Shown piece by piece: positions 54,879 to 63,987 of a DNA stretch of 64,000 nucleotides. The stretch's first letter is position 1; the number at the start of each line of letters is the position of its first letter. The stretch lies in NCBI RefSeq assembly GCF_010093085.1, contig NZ_MSRC01000017.1:186001-250000 (forward strand). Direction: 5' to 3'. The position numbers and the translations under genes were made by a program. The DNA comes from Bacillus sp. SKDU12. Lineage in GTDB: Bacteria; Bacillota; Bacilli; Bacillales; Bacillaceae. The notes beneath the pieces were generated by a model that had not been told where the DNA came from, did not search any database, and saw nothing but the letters and a program-made list of their open reading frames with translations.

Positions 54879-56093
54879 TCACATAGAATCTTGATATGCT
54901 TTTTCCCCGTGCATCGTTAAGTCAAGCCCAAGTGCTTCTTCTTCTTCGGTTGCGCGAAGGGGAAGGAAGAGGCCTACTATTTTAATAATAACGAGAGTGA
55001 CAATAAATACAAAAATATAAGTGGCGCCGATGGCTACGACTTGTTTCCATACTAAGCTTGCGTCTCCGTAAAATAAACCGTTCGCGCCATCAGCATTAAC
55101 AGAGGTTGTCGCGAATAACCCCGTTGCGATTCCGCCCCATGTGCCGCCGATGCCGTGCAGGCCAAAGGCGTCTAGCGCATCGTCGTATCCGAATTTCTTT
55201 TTAAGTGAAAATACACCCCAGAAACAAACCGCGCCGCCAATGAGGCCGATAATAATAGACGCAAAAGGTGTGACAAATCCGGCAGCCGGTGTAATCGCCA
55301 CAAGCCCGGCAATTGCGCCGGATACTGCTCCGAGCATCGTCGGTTTTTTATTCATGATCCATTCTACTAAAATCCAGCCGGCAATCCCGGCTGCTGCAGC
55401 AGTGTTTGTGTTGATGAAGGCGTACATGGCGACGCTATCCAAGGTCAGGGCGCTGCCGACGTTAAAACCGAACCAGCCGAACCAAATCAAAGCGCCTCCT
55501 AAGAAGGTGTAAATGAGATTGTGCGGTGAAGACGCTGTGCCGTCTTTTCGTTTACCGAGCACAATAGCGAGAACAAGGCCTGCCACCCCGGAGGAAATAT
55601 GAACAACGTTGCCACCGGCGAAATCGAGCGCGCCAAGCTGGCCGATCCAGCCGCCGCCCCATACCCAATGCGCAACGGGTGTGTAAACTAAAGAAGCCCA
55701 TAAAACTGAAAATAAAAGAAAAGCGCCAAATCGCATCCGTTCTGCAAAAGCCCCGGAGATAATCGCTGTAGTCAGAACAGCGAACGTCATTTGGAACATC
55801 ATAAATAATGAGTGGGGAATGGTGTCACTGTAAGCTCCGGGTTCAAACCCGACTCCTTTTAGACCGGCCCACTCCAGTCCGCCGATGATTGAATTGCCTG
55901 GTGCGAAGGCAAGTGTATATCCGAACAGCACCCAAACGATGGAAACGATGGCAATGGAAGAAAAACTGTGCATGGCAGTGCTCAGCACATTTTTGCTTTT
56001 TACCATTCCTCCATAAAATAACGCTAATCCCGGGGTCATCAGCCACACGAGTAAAGCGCAAAAGAACATAAAAACTGTATCGCCCATTTGCAT
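54879..56093 (-). CDS. amtB: Ammonium channel AmtB (NrgA)
   Basis: Ammonium transporter with about eleven helices; 404 residues. Conserved parts are TPGLALFYGGMVKSKNVLSTAMHSF, the twin-His pore residues in FAGGNVVHISSGVAGL and DAFGLHGIGGTWGGIATGLFA, and the aromatic gate residues. It is needed at low ammonium. The TnrA box and promoter upstream make it the head of the nitrogen-regulated nrgAB unit. Confidence 0.97.
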   Translation of the reverse strand: MQMGDTVFMFFCALLVWLMTPGLALFYGGMVKSKNVLSTAMHSFSSIAIVSIVWVLFGYTLAFAPGNSIIGGLEWAGLKGVGFEPGAYSDTIPHSLFMMFQMTFAVLTTAIISGAFAERMRFGAFLLFSVLWASLVYTPVAHWVWGGGWIGQLGALDFAGGNVVHISSGVAGLVLAIVLGKRKDGTASSPHNLIYTFLGGALIWFGWFGFNVGSALTLDSVAMYAFINTNTAAAAGIAGWILVEWIMNKKPTMLGAVSGAIAGLVAITPAAGFVTPFASIIIGLIGGAVCFWGVFSLKKKFGYDDALDAFGLHGIGGTWGGIATGLFATTSVNADGANGLFYGDASLVWKQVVAIGATYIFVFIVTLVIIKIVGLFLPLRATEEEEALGLDLTMHGEKAYQDSM

Positions 56094-56134
56094 GTCTCAT
56101 TCCTCCGTATCTTTCAGAATTATTATATTTCTTC

Positions 56135-56185
56135 ATTATAGAGAAAAAAGAATGATAAAACATGTTCATGTTAGATTTCCTAACA
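56135..56185 (-). promoter_or_regulatory. TnrA box and -10 of the amtB-glnK promoter
   Basis: TGTTA-N7-TAACA at 56169-56185 is an exact TnrA site. On the minus strand a TATAAT (56140-56135) lies so that the box is centred about 49 bases before the expected start, the standard place for TnrA activation. Confidence 0.9.
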
Positions 56186-56576
56186 TTGTTTTTTAGGGAA
56201 TGTTATCGAGGGATATAAAGAATGAGAAATGCCCCTTTATGCGATATGAGACTTTATATCTATAAAAGGAATGAGGGCGGTGATTTTTCTGCCGATTATT
56301 GTGAGCCTCCTCTTGGTTCATGCTTGTTTTCATATTGGCGTTCAGGATTTTAGCATGATATTAATGTCGAGTATTAAGGGGCGTTGGTGCAGGTAATGAG
56401 TGATGCCGCACTTTATGAAAAAGTGCTGGCGGGACTATTTAAATGTATGAATGCATAAAAAAACATGAAAAAACGCTCCTTCTGAGAGTTTCACAAGCAT
56501 TATAAAAGAACTTAGGCGAAGTGAAGAGTAAAATAAACAATGAGAGAAACACTAACAGCATCAGGAGGAGACTATA
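56186..56576. other. Intergenic region between amtB and ywoC
   Basis: About 390 bases without a gene, separating divergent units. A GCACTTTATGAAAAAGTGC hairpin (56409-56427) has no T tail. The ywoC promoter must be here but I see no clear boxes; CAGGAGGAG at 56561-56569 is its ribosome site. Confidence 0.5.
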
Positions 56577-57143
56577 ATGGATACACTTAATATTGATTTT
56601 CAAAAAACAGCCTTGGTTATTATTGATTTGCAAAAAGGGATTGTGCCGATAGATCAAAGCGGGCAGGTTGTCCCACATGCGAAAAAACTTATCGATGAAT
56701 TTCGGAAACATAACGGGTTTATCAGCTTTGTGAATGTTGCCTTTCATGACGGGGCGGATGCGCTGAAGCCGCAAACGGATGAGCCTGCACAGGGCGGTTC
56801 GGGGGAAATGCCGGCGGACTGGGCCGAATTTGTTCCGGAAATCGGTGTGCAGGATGGAGATTACACTGTGACTAAGCGGCAGTGGGGTGCTTTCTTCGGT
56901 ACAGATTTAGATTTGCAGCTGAGACGCCGCGGCATTGATACGATCGTATTGTGCGGCATCGCGACAAACATCGGGGTGGAAAGCACCGCGCGCGAGGCAT
57001 TCCAGCTTGGCTATCAGCAGATTTTTATTACAGATGCCATGTCTACGTTTAGCGAGGAAGAACATGAAGCTACACTGCGCTTTATTTTTCCTAAAATTGG
57101 TAAATTACGGACAACGGAAGAATTTCTGGCGCAAGTGAAATAA
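56577..57143 (+). CDS. ywoC: Isochorismatase-family hydrolase YwoC
   Basis: 188 residues of the cysteine-hydrolase (isochorismatase/nicotinamidase-like) fold: ALVIIDLQKGIVP with catalytic Asp (near 17), VTKRQWGAFFGTDLD with Lys (near 101), and the nucleophile Cys in TIVLCGIATNIGVESTAREAFQLGYQ (near 124). The substrate is not known. Its stop overlaps the start of ywoD by one base (TAATG), so the pair may handle one compound: transport by YwoD and hydrolysis by YwoC. Confidence 0.9.
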   Translation: MDTLNIDFQKTALVIIDLQKGIVPIDQSGQVVPHAKKLIDEFRKHNGFISFVNVAFHDGADALKPQTDEPAQGGSGEMPADWAEFVPEIGVQDGDYTVTKRQWGAFFGTDLDLQLRRRGIDTIVLCGIATNIGVESTAREAFQLGYQQIFITDAMSTFSEEEHEATLRFIFPKIGKLRTTEEFLAQVK

Positions 57144-58501
57144 TGATATCAAAAAAAAGCCGTGCTGTTTTTTTAACAGCGGTGGCTTCGGGTACGATGC
57201 TGAATCCGCTGAACTCGTCTATGATATCTCTTGCGCTCCATAGCATCCAGCATGAGTTTCATCTGTCCTTTACAACGGTTTCCTGGCTGATTTCCTCGTT
57301 TTACTTGGCAAGTGCCGTGGCTCAGCCTGTAACGGGAAAGCTCGGTGATTTGATCGGTCGGAAACGGTTGTTTTTAGCCGGGCTTATCCTTGTGGCGGTT
57401 TCTGCTGTCGGGGCGCCGTTTGCGCCAACGTTTATGACATTATTGGTCATGCGGCTGTTTCAATCGGTAGGGAGCAGTGCGATTTATCCGTCGGGAGTCG
57501 GGGTGATTCGTAGTCATATTCATGAACGGCAGGCATCAGCCTTGGCTGTGCTCTCTATTTTTGCGTCTGCCATGACGGCGCTTGGACCGACAGTCGGCGG
57601 TTTTTTGATTGTTTGGGGCGGATGGCCGGCGATCTTTATTGTCAACTTGCCGTTTATTATCCTCAGCTTCTTTTTAGGCATGTATATGTTCCCAAAGGAC
57701 CAGAAAAAAGGAGCTGGCATCAAAACGATTATTCGGCAGCTCGATATCCTTGGAATTATTTTGTTTGCCGGGGGAATCATTTTGCTTCTCTCTTTTCTGC
57801 TGTCCTTCAGCACGTCGCCGCATGTGGCAGAAGGTGTGCTTGGCGTGCTGCTGCTCGGAGCATTTGTTTGGCGTGAACTGAAGACAGAAAAGCCATTCAT
57901 TGATGTTCGTCTGTTTAAAACGCAGCGAAGCCTATCGGCCGTATATATCCAGTTTATTTTGCTGAATGTTTTCTTCTATTGTTTATTTTTCGGATTGCCG
58001 AGTTATTTTCAGGATGAAATGCATCTTTCTGTTCAAACGAGCGGACTGTTTATGCTGTTTATGTCTGGCATGAGCATCGTAGTATCGCCTATCACAGGCA
58101 AATGGATCGACCGATCAGGCGTAGTCAAACCGATCTTTACGGGGGCGCTTCTGATGATGGCTGGAGCTGTGCTCTTAACTGTCTTTTTTATCAATGCTCA
58201 GGTGATCGGAAAAGGCCTTATCCTGTCAATTTTGGGTATAGGCTACGGACTTGGAAATGTCGCACTTCAGGCAGCTATGCTGAAAACGAGCCCTTCCGAC
58301 ATGGTAGGAACGACTTCGGGACTGTTTCAAACCTGCCGTTACCTAGGGTCGATTTTGTCTTCGGTGATCTTGGGTCTTTTGTTTGGGAAAGAAATCACAG
58401 CGGCTCATTTTGATATGATGGGAATCCTCATGATCATAGCGGGCGGAATAAGTTTGTTTATGGTAGTGAGATTTGCCGCATTAATGAAAACTGCATCATG
58501 A
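57143..58501 (+). CDS. ywoD: Major facilitator transporter YwoD
   Basis: 452 residues with 12-14 membrane helices, DHA2 (drug:H+ antiporter) type: LNPLNSSMISLALHSIQHEFHLSFTTVSWLISSFYLASAVAQPVTGKLGDLIGRKRLFL (motif A GKLGDLIGRKR near 66-76) and motif C-like SAMTALGPTVGGFLI (near 138). It likely exports a small molecule; the substrate is unknown. Coupled to ywoC. A terminator follows. Confidence 0.88.
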   Translation: MISKKSRAVFLTAVASGTMLNPLNSSMISLALHSIQHEFHLSFTTVSWLISSFYLASAVAQPVTGKLGDLIGRKRLFLAGLILVAVSAVGAPFAPTFMTLLVMRLFQSVGSSAIYPSGVGVIRSHIHERQASALAVLSIFASAMTALGPTVGGFLIVWGGWPAIFIVNLPFIILSFFLGMYMFPKDQKKGAGIKTIIRQLDILGIILFAGGIILLLSFLLSFSTSPHVAEGVLGVLLLGAFVWRELKTEKPFIDVRLFKTQRSLSAVYIQFILLNVFFYCLFFGLPSYFQDEMHLSVQTSGLFMLFMSGMSIVVSPITGKWIDRSGVVKPIFTGALLMMAGAVLLTVFFINAQVIGKGLILSILGIGYGLGNVALQAAMLKTSPSDMVGTTSGLFQTCRYLGSILSSVILGLLFGKEITAAHFDMMGILMIIAGGISLFMVVRFAALMKTAS

Positions 58502-58503
58502 AA

Positions 58504-58535
58504 AAGAGACAGGCATTGCGTCTGTCTTTTTTTCT
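58504..58535 (+). terminator. Terminator after ywoD
   Basis: AGACAG and CTGTCT around GCATTGCGT, then TTTTTT. Confidence 0.85.
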
Positions 58536-58602
58536 TGTGTAGATTGCTCAAATAGGAACAGGGAAATTGTATATTATAGCCAATGTTATTGTCTGACTTT
58601 TC

Positions 58603-58627
58603 AGTTATATTAAGTGACATCAAATGT
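58603..58627 (+). promoter_or_regulatory. TnrA-like box and dyad upstream of pucI
   Basis: AGTTA-N7-TGACA (58603-58619) matches the TnrA box except for one base. It overlaps TGACATCAAATGTCA (58615-58629), a perfect 6-bp dyad. Purine-catabolism genes are under PucR and nitrogen control in B. subtilis; which protein binds here is inference. Confidence 0.5.
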
Positions 58628-58669
58628 CAGAAAACTGAACATATGACAATACGGAAAGGGGAGCCGGCT

Positions 58670-60142
58670 ATGAAAATAAAAGAGAGCCAGCATCAATCCA
58701 ACAGACTGAGCAATGAAGATTTGCTGCCTTTGGGACAGGAAAAGCGGACGTGGAAGGCAATGAACTTTGCGTCCATTTGGATGGGATGTATACATAATAT
58801 ACCGACCTACGCGACGGTGGGCGGGTTAATTGCGATCGGTCTTTCGCCTTGGCAGGTGCTGGCGATCATTATTACGGCATCGCTTATCTTGTTTGGTGCT
58901 CTGGCTTTAAACGGCCATGCCGGGACAAAATACGGGCTGCCGTTTCCAGTGATCATCCGGGCTTCTTACGGAATATACGGCGCGAATATCCCTGCGCTTC
59001 TAAGGGCGTTTACAGCCATCATGTGGCTCGGCATTCAAACCTTTGCGGGAAGCACGGCGCTGAATATTTTGCTTTTAAATATATGGCCTGGCTGGGGACA
59101 AGTTGGCGGCGGGTGGAATATTCTCGGCATTCACCTATCCGGTTTGCTTTCTTTTGTTTTCTTTTGGGGCATTCATTTACTCGTATTACACCATGGAATG
59201 GAATCGATTAAACGCTTTGAGGTGTGGGCAGGGCCTTTGGTATATCTGGTATTTGGCGGCATGGTATGGTGGGCCGTTGATATTGCCGGGGGATTGGGGC
59301 CGATATACGCTCAGCCAGGAAAGTTCCATACGTTTTCCGAAGCATTCTGGCCGTTTGTTGCCGGGGTTACCGGCATCATTGGCATCTGGGCGACGTTGAT
59401 TTTAAATATCCCTGACTTTACACGGTTTGCTAAAACACAAAAGGAGCAAATGAAAGGGCAATTTTACGGTTTGCCGGGAACCTTCGCGCTGTTTGCGTTT
59501 GCCAGCATTACTGTGACTTCCGGTTCGCAGGTTGCTTTCGGAGAGCCGATTTGGGATGTTGTCGATATTTTGGCGAGATTTGATAACCCTTATGTCATCG
59601 CCTTGTCCGTGATTACGCTCTGCATCGCCACGATCTCTGTCAACGTTGCGGCGAATATCGTATCGCCCGCTTATGATATAGCGAATGCCCTGCCGAAATA
59701 TGTTAATTTCAAACGCGGCAGCTTTATCACGGCGTTGCTCGCTTTATTTACAGTTCCGTGGAAGCTGATGGAAAGCGCGACAAGTGTATATGCGTTTCTC
59801 GGTTTAATTGGCGGCATGCTTGGTCCGGTGGCGGGTGTCATGATGGCTGATTACTTTATCATTCGCAAACGTGAGCTCTCGGTCGATGACTTATATGCCG
59901 AAACAGGGCGGTATGTGTATTGGAAGGGCTACAATTACCGTGCGTTCGCGGCCACGATTTTAGGTGCGCTGATCTCGCTGATTGGCATGTATGTGCCCGC
60001 ATTGAAGAGCTTATACGATATTTCTTGGTTTGTCGGTGTGCTGATTTCATTTCTTTCCTATATTGGTCTGATGCGTATTCACCCGCCGGCATCATCGGCA
60101 ATTGAAACGGTTGAAACTGTGCGGGTTCGTCAGGCTGAATAA
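58670..60142 (+). CDS. pucI: Allantoin permease PucI
   Basis: NCS1-family transporter, 490 residues and 12 helices. Family marks: RTWKAMNFASIWMGCIHNIPTYATVGGLIAIGLSPWQ at the start, GLPFPVIIRASYGIYGANIPALLRAFTAIMWLGIQTFAG (near 100-140) and NIPDFTRFAKTQKEQMKGQFYGLPGTF (near 250). It imports allantoin as a nitrogen source. I start at ATG 58670 (MKIKESQ) after AAAGGGGAG; earlier starts run through the regulatory region. Confidence 0.94.
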   Translation: MKIKESQHQSNRLSNEDLLPLGQEKRTWKAMNFASIWMGCIHNIPTYATVGGLIAIGLSPWQVLAIIITASLILFGALALNGHAGTKYGLPFPVIIRASYGIYGANIPALLRAFTAIMWLGIQTFAGSTALNILLLNIWPGWGQVGGGWNILGIHLSGLLSFVFFWGIHLLVLHHGMESIKRFEVWAGPLVYLVFGGMVWWAVDIAGGLGPIYAQPGKFHTFSEAFWPFVAGVTGIIGIWATLILNIPDFTRFAKTQKEQMKGQFYGLPGTFALFAFASITVTSGSQVAFGEPIWDVVDILARFDNPYVIALSVITLCIATISVNVAANIVSPAYDIANALPKYVNFKRGSFITALLALFTVPWKLMESATSVYAFLGLIGGMLGPVAGVMMADYFIIRKRELSVDDLYAETGRYVYWKGYNYRAFAATILGALISLIGMYVPALKSLYDISWFVGVLISFLSYIGLMRIHPPASSAIETVETVRVRQAE

Positions 60143-60244
60143 GACGCGTGTGGTGCATTTTCATATTTTTGAAATGGTTTTCCATAAATAGAACATTTAT
60201 AATGATTTTAGACATCTAATTCTAAAACGAAATGGGAATCGAAT

Positions 60245-61654
60245 ATGAGAAAATGGTATTTTATACTTTTGGCAGGTGTTTTAACGTCCGTCATCCTCGC
60301 TTTCGTTTATGATAAGACAAAAGCGAGTGAGAAAGTCTCTGGGGAATACTTATATGTTTCGCCGAATGGCAGTGATCAAAATGAAGGAACGAAAGAAAAG
60401 CCGTTTCGTACACTGGCACATGCTTCAGAGGAGGCTGCAGCCGGCACAACCGTTATGATTCGGGAAGGCACGTATCGTGAAATCCTTGAGGTAAAACACA
60501 GCGGTGCGGACGGAAAACCTATCACATTCCGAAACTATGAAAATGAAAAAGTCGTGATTAGCGGGAAATCCGTTGCAAATGCAGAATATGAAATACCGCT
60601 CATTTCTATTCACGATAAACATGACATTGTTATCAGCGGTTTAACGATTCAGGATCTGTCTGTTTCATCTGAGGAAGCAACAGCTATGGGGATTTATGTA
60701 TCAGGATCAAGCAGTCATGTTGCCATCAAAAACAATCATGTCAGGAATATTAAGACAACGGCAGATGAAGGAAATGCTCACGGAATTGCAGTCTATGGGA
60801 CAGGCAGCGTGAAAGACATTCAAATTGAGAACAATACGGTTGAGAATTTGACGCTTGGAGCGAGTGAAGCGGTTGTGCTTAATGGTGATATTGACGGCTT
60901 CACGATTGCGGGCAATATCGTCCGCAACAATAACAACATCGGAATTGATCTTATCGGTTATGAGGGAACCGCGGACAAAAACGATTACGCGCGAAACGGA
61001 GTTATAGAAAACAATACGGTTTATCAAAACTCGACTTACGGAAACCCTGCATATGGAGATGATTACTCAGCAGGCGGGATATATGTCGATGGCGGACAAA
61101 GTATCAAGATTAAGAAAAACACAGTTTATGATAACGATATTGGGATTGAGGCAACATCTGAACACAAAGGGAAATATGCAAATGAGATTCAAATTACAGA
61201 CAACAAAGTATACAACAATGCTTACACCGGTATCTCGATCGGAGGGTATGACAAAAAGCGGGGTGGCACCAGCAATTCCCTGATTGCCCACAACATTATG
61301 TACCGGAATGACACAAAGGGTTTGTACGGCGGACAGCTGCTGCTTCAGTACGATACGAAAAACAATACAATCGAAAAGAACATTTTGACAGCCGGTGATT
61401 CAAGATTATTTATCGGAAACGATTTTACAGAAAATGAAGGCAATATAGTCAATCATAACGTCTACCATAAAGAAACGGATCAAGAGGGCTTATGGATGTG
61501 GAAAAAGAAAGAATATGATTCGTTTTCGTCATATCGAAAAGCGACAAATAATGATCAGCAATCCATTTATGCCGATCCGCTGTATCGTGATGAAGCATCC
61601 TATGACTTTACGTTAAAACCTGATTCACCTGTGCGGCCGATCATTGAATCATAG
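60245..61654 (+). CDS. ywoF: Secreted right-handed beta-helix protein YwoF
   Basis: 469 residues: signal peptide or anchor (WYFILLAGVLTSVILAFVYDKTKA), then LYVSPNGSDQNEGTKEKPFRTLAHASEEAAAGTTVMIREGTYRE, the DUF1565 entry seen in polysaccharide-acting proteins, then repeated strands of the type NHVRNIKTT, NNTVENLTLG, GNIVRNNNNIG, NNTVYQNST, NTVYDNDIG, NKVYNNAYTG, which build a pectate-lyase-like beta-helix from about 100 to 400. It may cut or bind an extracellular polysaccharide; no catalytic residue can be fixed. The ribosome site is weak. Confidence 0.88.
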   Translation: MRKWYFILLAGVLTSVILAFVYDKTKASEKVSGEYLYVSPNGSDQNEGTKEKPFRTLAHASEEAAAGTTVMIREGTYREILEVKHSGADGKPITFRNYENEKVVISGKSVANAEYEIPLISIHDKHDIVISGLTIQDLSVSSEEATAMGIYVSGSSSHVAIKNNHVRNIKTTADEGNAHGIAVYGTGSVKDIQIENNTVENLTLGASEAVVLNGDIDGFTIAGNIVRNNNNIGIDLIGYEGTADKNDYARNGVIENNTVYQNSTYGNPAYGDDYSAGGIYVDGGQSIKIKKNTVYDNDIGIEATSEHKGKYANEIQITDNKVYNNAYTGISIGGYDKKRGGTSNSLIAHNIMYRNDTKGLYGGQLLLQYDTKNNTIEKNILTAGDSRLFIGNDFTENEGNIVNHNVYHKETDQEGLWMWKKKEYDSFSSYRKATNNDQQSIYADPLYRDEASYDFTLKPDSPVRPIIES

Positions 61655-61662
61655 TCATAATG

Positions 61663-61690
61663 GCGTTCTTTAAGGGAACGCGGTTTTTTA
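61663..61690 (+). terminator. Terminator after ywoF
   Basis: CGTTC and GAACG around TTTAAGG, then CGGTTTTTT. Confidence 0.75.
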
Positions 61691-61694
61691 ATTG

Positions 61695-61728
61695 AAAAAA
61701 AGACTGCCGGCACATTCCGGCAGTCTTT
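61695..61728 (-). terminator. Terminator after ywoG
   Basis: On the minus strand AAAGACTGCCGG and CCGGCAGTCTTT around a six-base loop, then T4. Confidence 0.9.
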
Positions 61729-61731
61729 CAT

Positions 61732-62922
61732 TTATTCTGCAATAGAGACTTTTCCCTCAGCCTCAGAAGGTTTTTTCTGGCTCCATGCGTACAGAAGCAG
61801 AGCAATCAGAACGAACAGCCCTGCTGATAAATAAATGGCAGAGAAGCCGGCAGAAGCTACAAACAATCCGAATACATACGATCCTACAGCAATTCCGCTA
61901 TCAAAGAAGGTAAAGAACGTTGCCGTCGCAAAACCTGAGCGGTGGGCCGGAGATTTTTGGATCGCCAGCGTTTGCATGCAAGGAACGATTGAACCGTATC
62001 CGAGACCGATAACCGCTCCTGAAAGCAGAAGCATCAAGCCGCTGTGTGTGAAGGACAGCATGCAAAGTCCCACTGAGAAAATAAAGATAGAAGGATAAAT
62101 GACTACGCCGGGTCCGATCTTATCGAATAATTTCCCTGTGAACGGCCGAGCAATCATCATTGTCACCGCGAAGCAAACAAAGAAATAACCGCTGATATCC
62201 GAAAGGTCAACTGATTTGGCGAATACAGACAAATACGCTGTAACAGTTGAATAACAGAAAGAAATAAATAAACCGACCGTCGCAATCTTAAGTGCACCTT
62301 TTTCAAACATATCCGAGAATGAAAAACGGAATACAGTCGTGCCGCTGTCTTGGTTTTGAGGCACTTTTATCAAGAATGAAACAAGCAAGCCTGCAACCAT
62401 AAACAATGCAAAGGCTGTAAAAAGTACAGAGAAGCTGACAACCTTCATCAAATTCAGTCCAAGGAAAGGCCCGATTGCCATGGCGAGGTTCATAGACATA
62501 GCAAAGTAGCCAAGCCCTTCACCGCGGCGTTTGACCGGAATGATATCCGCTGCGATTGCACCCGTAACAGTCGTTAAAATGCTGAACCAAATCCCTTGGA
62601 AGAACCTTAAGCCAAGCAGCAGGTAAAAATTATGAATCGGCATGTACAGAAAAGATGAAAGGGCGAATAACGCCATTGAGACAATCGCCATTCTTTTCTT
62701 CCCGAAACGCTCAACAATGGCTCCGGAGAAAGGCCGTGTAATGATCGCTGACAGAAGGAACAGGCTGATTAAAAGCCCGCCTTGGGATTCTGTGCCGCCA
62801 AGCTCTTGAAGCGTATAAATCGGCAGTACAGTTAAAAATGTATAAAAGAACACAAACACAAATAAATTGACAAGCAGGACCATAATAAAATCCTTGGTCC
62901 ATATCGCATCTGCTTTTTTCAA
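61732..62922 (-). CDS. ywoG: Major facilitator transporter YwoG
   Basis: 396 residues, 12 helices, drug-efflux-like: [72 protein letters not shown] (motif [12 protein letters not shown] near 62). A second motif-A-like [14 protein letters not shown] occurs in the second half. Probably an exporter; the substrate is unknown. It begins 21 bases after ywoH, a MarR-type regulator that likely controls both. Confidence 0.88.
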   Translation of the reverse strand: MKKADAIWTKDFIMVLLVNLFVFVFFYTFLTVLPIYTLQELGGTESQGGLLISLFLLSAIITRPFSGAIVERFGKKRMAIVSMALFALSSFLYMPIHNFYLLLGLRFFQGIWFSILTTVTGAIAADIIPVKRRGEGLGYFAMSMNLAMAIGPFLGLNLMKVVSFSVLFTAFALFMVAGLLVSFLIKVPQNQDSGTTVFRFSFSDMFEKGALKIATVGLFISFCYSTVTAYLSVFAKSVDLSDISGYFFVCFAVTMMIARPFTGKLFDKIGPGVVIYPSIFIFSVGLCMLSFTHSGLMLLLSGAVIGLGYGSIVPCMQTLAIQKSPAHRSGFATATFFTFFDSGIAVGSYVFGLFVASAGFSAIYLSAGLFVLIALLLYAWSQKKPSEAEGKVSIAE

Positions 62923-62943
62923 ATGTAAGTCACTTCCTTATTT

Positions 62944-63357
62944 TCATTGATGTAAAAACATGCGGAATAAATGAGAAAAAGCTTCCTTATCTTCATCGCG
63001 GAAATCTGCAAGCAGCTCTTCCTCGAATTTCAGCATTTTCACATTGATTTCTTCGTATTTTTTCTCAGCTTCTTTTGTGAGGACAACAAGTTTTTCCCGT
63101 TTGTCTTCACCTTGCCATCTCTCTACCCAACCATTTTCCTCCAGGCGTTTGATCGTCCGCGTCACAGTCGGCGCTTCCACATTTAAATAAGACCAAATCT
63201 CTTTTTGAGTCATTGGTCCGAGCGTGCGCAAACAATATAAAACTGACCATTGAGAGGAGTAAAGGCCGAATGGCTCAAGCTGTTCATTGGCTTTTTTGGC
63301 AATCAGGCGGGCGCTTTGGTTGATTTGATGAATGAGGTGTCTGTTGACGTAGGTCAT
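62944..63357 (-). CDS. ywoH: MarR-family regulator YwoH
   Basis: 137 residues with a winged helix: QWSVLYCLRTLGPMTQKEIWSYLNVEAPTVTRTIKRLEENGWVERWQGEDKREKLVVLTKEAEKKYEE (about 36-100; recognition helix VEAPTVTRTIKRL, wing GEDKREKLV). MarR proteins repress efflux genes and let go when a small ligand binds. Its partner is ywoG directly downstream. AAGGAG ribosome site on the minus strand. Confidence 0.92.
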   Translation of the reverse strand: MTYVNRHLIHQINQSARLIAKKANEQLEPFGLYSSQWSVLYCLRTLGPMTQKEIWSYLNVEAPTVTRTIKRLEENGWVERWQGEDKREKLVVLTKEAEKKYEEINVKMLKFEEELLADFRDEDKEAFSHLFRMFLHQ

Positions 63358-63378
63358 TTTGAGCTCCTTCTAAAAAAC

Positions 63379-63390
63379 TTACCTAAGTAA
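63379..63390. promoter_or_regulatory. Possible YwoH operator
   Basis: TTACCTAAGTAA, a perfect 4-bp inverted repeat with a 4-base centre, about 22 bases before the ywoH start. MarR regulators often bind such dyads over their own promoter. Confidence 0.4.
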
Positions 63391-63511
63391 CTAATTGCTT
63401 TCTTTATTGTACAGGAGCGTTGGCTAGATGTAAAGATATAAATTTAGTGACCCGAAATAAATTAATGAGCTGAAAAAGTTCGTTTCACCCCTTGTCCTTA
63501 TTGAGTTTTTA

Positions 63512-63540
63512 GCATATTCCCAAAAGAATGCTAATACACT
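63512..63540 (+). promoter_or_regulatory. Sigma-E promoter of spoIIID
   Basis: GCATATT (63512-63518), 14 bases, AATACACT (63533-63540): an excellent sigma-E match. The remaining bases up to 63705 hold a leader of about 155 bases with no gene. Confidence 0.85.
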
Positions 63541-63705
63541 GTTACAAACCTAACAAAGAGAGTGTTTGAGGTGAGGGATCGTGGGCATATTTCACAAACC
63601 TACTTTTAAAACCATACAACGAAGAAGCGGCATAATGAACGAGTCTTTACAGAATACGGATCTCATTTCACACTTCTCACATCCATTTTAGGGAGGTCGA
63701 GTGGT

Positions 63706-63987
63706 GTGCACGATTACATCAAAGAGCGAACAATCAAGATAGGGAAGTACATCGTGGAGACAAAGAAAACCGTTCGTGTCATTGCGAAGGAATTTGGTGT
63801 TTCCAAAAGTACAGTACACAAGGATTTAACAGAGCGTCTGCCCGAAATTAACCCTGATCTGGCAAACGAAGTGAAAGAAATACTTGATTATCATAAATCC
63901 ATCAGGCATTTAAGAGGAGGAGAAGCGACAAAGCTCAAATATAAAAAAGATGAAATTCTTGAAGGAGAGCCTGTCCAGCAGTCATAA
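63706..63987 (+). CDS. spoIIID: Stage III sporulation protein D
   Basis: Mother-cell transcription factor that tunes the sigma-E regulon and prepares sigma-K expression. 93 residues with one helix-turn-helix, TVRVIAKEFGVSKSTVHKDLTERLPE (about 22-47), and a basic C-terminal part (HKSIRHLRGGEATKLKYKKDE) that also contacts DNA. The GTG start at 63706 follows GGGAGGTCGAG. In B. subtilis mbl lies just downstream, outside the window. Confidence 0.97.
   Translation: MHDYIKERTIKIGKYIVETKKTVRVIAKEFGVSKSTVHKDLTERLPEINPDLANEVKEILDYHKSIRHLRGGEATKLKYKKDEILEGEPVQQS

Noticed and set aside
55141-55512. Plus-strand frame of 123 codons inside amtB
   Set aside because: Antisense to conserved membrane helices of AmtB, rich in Pro and Ala, no ribosome site.
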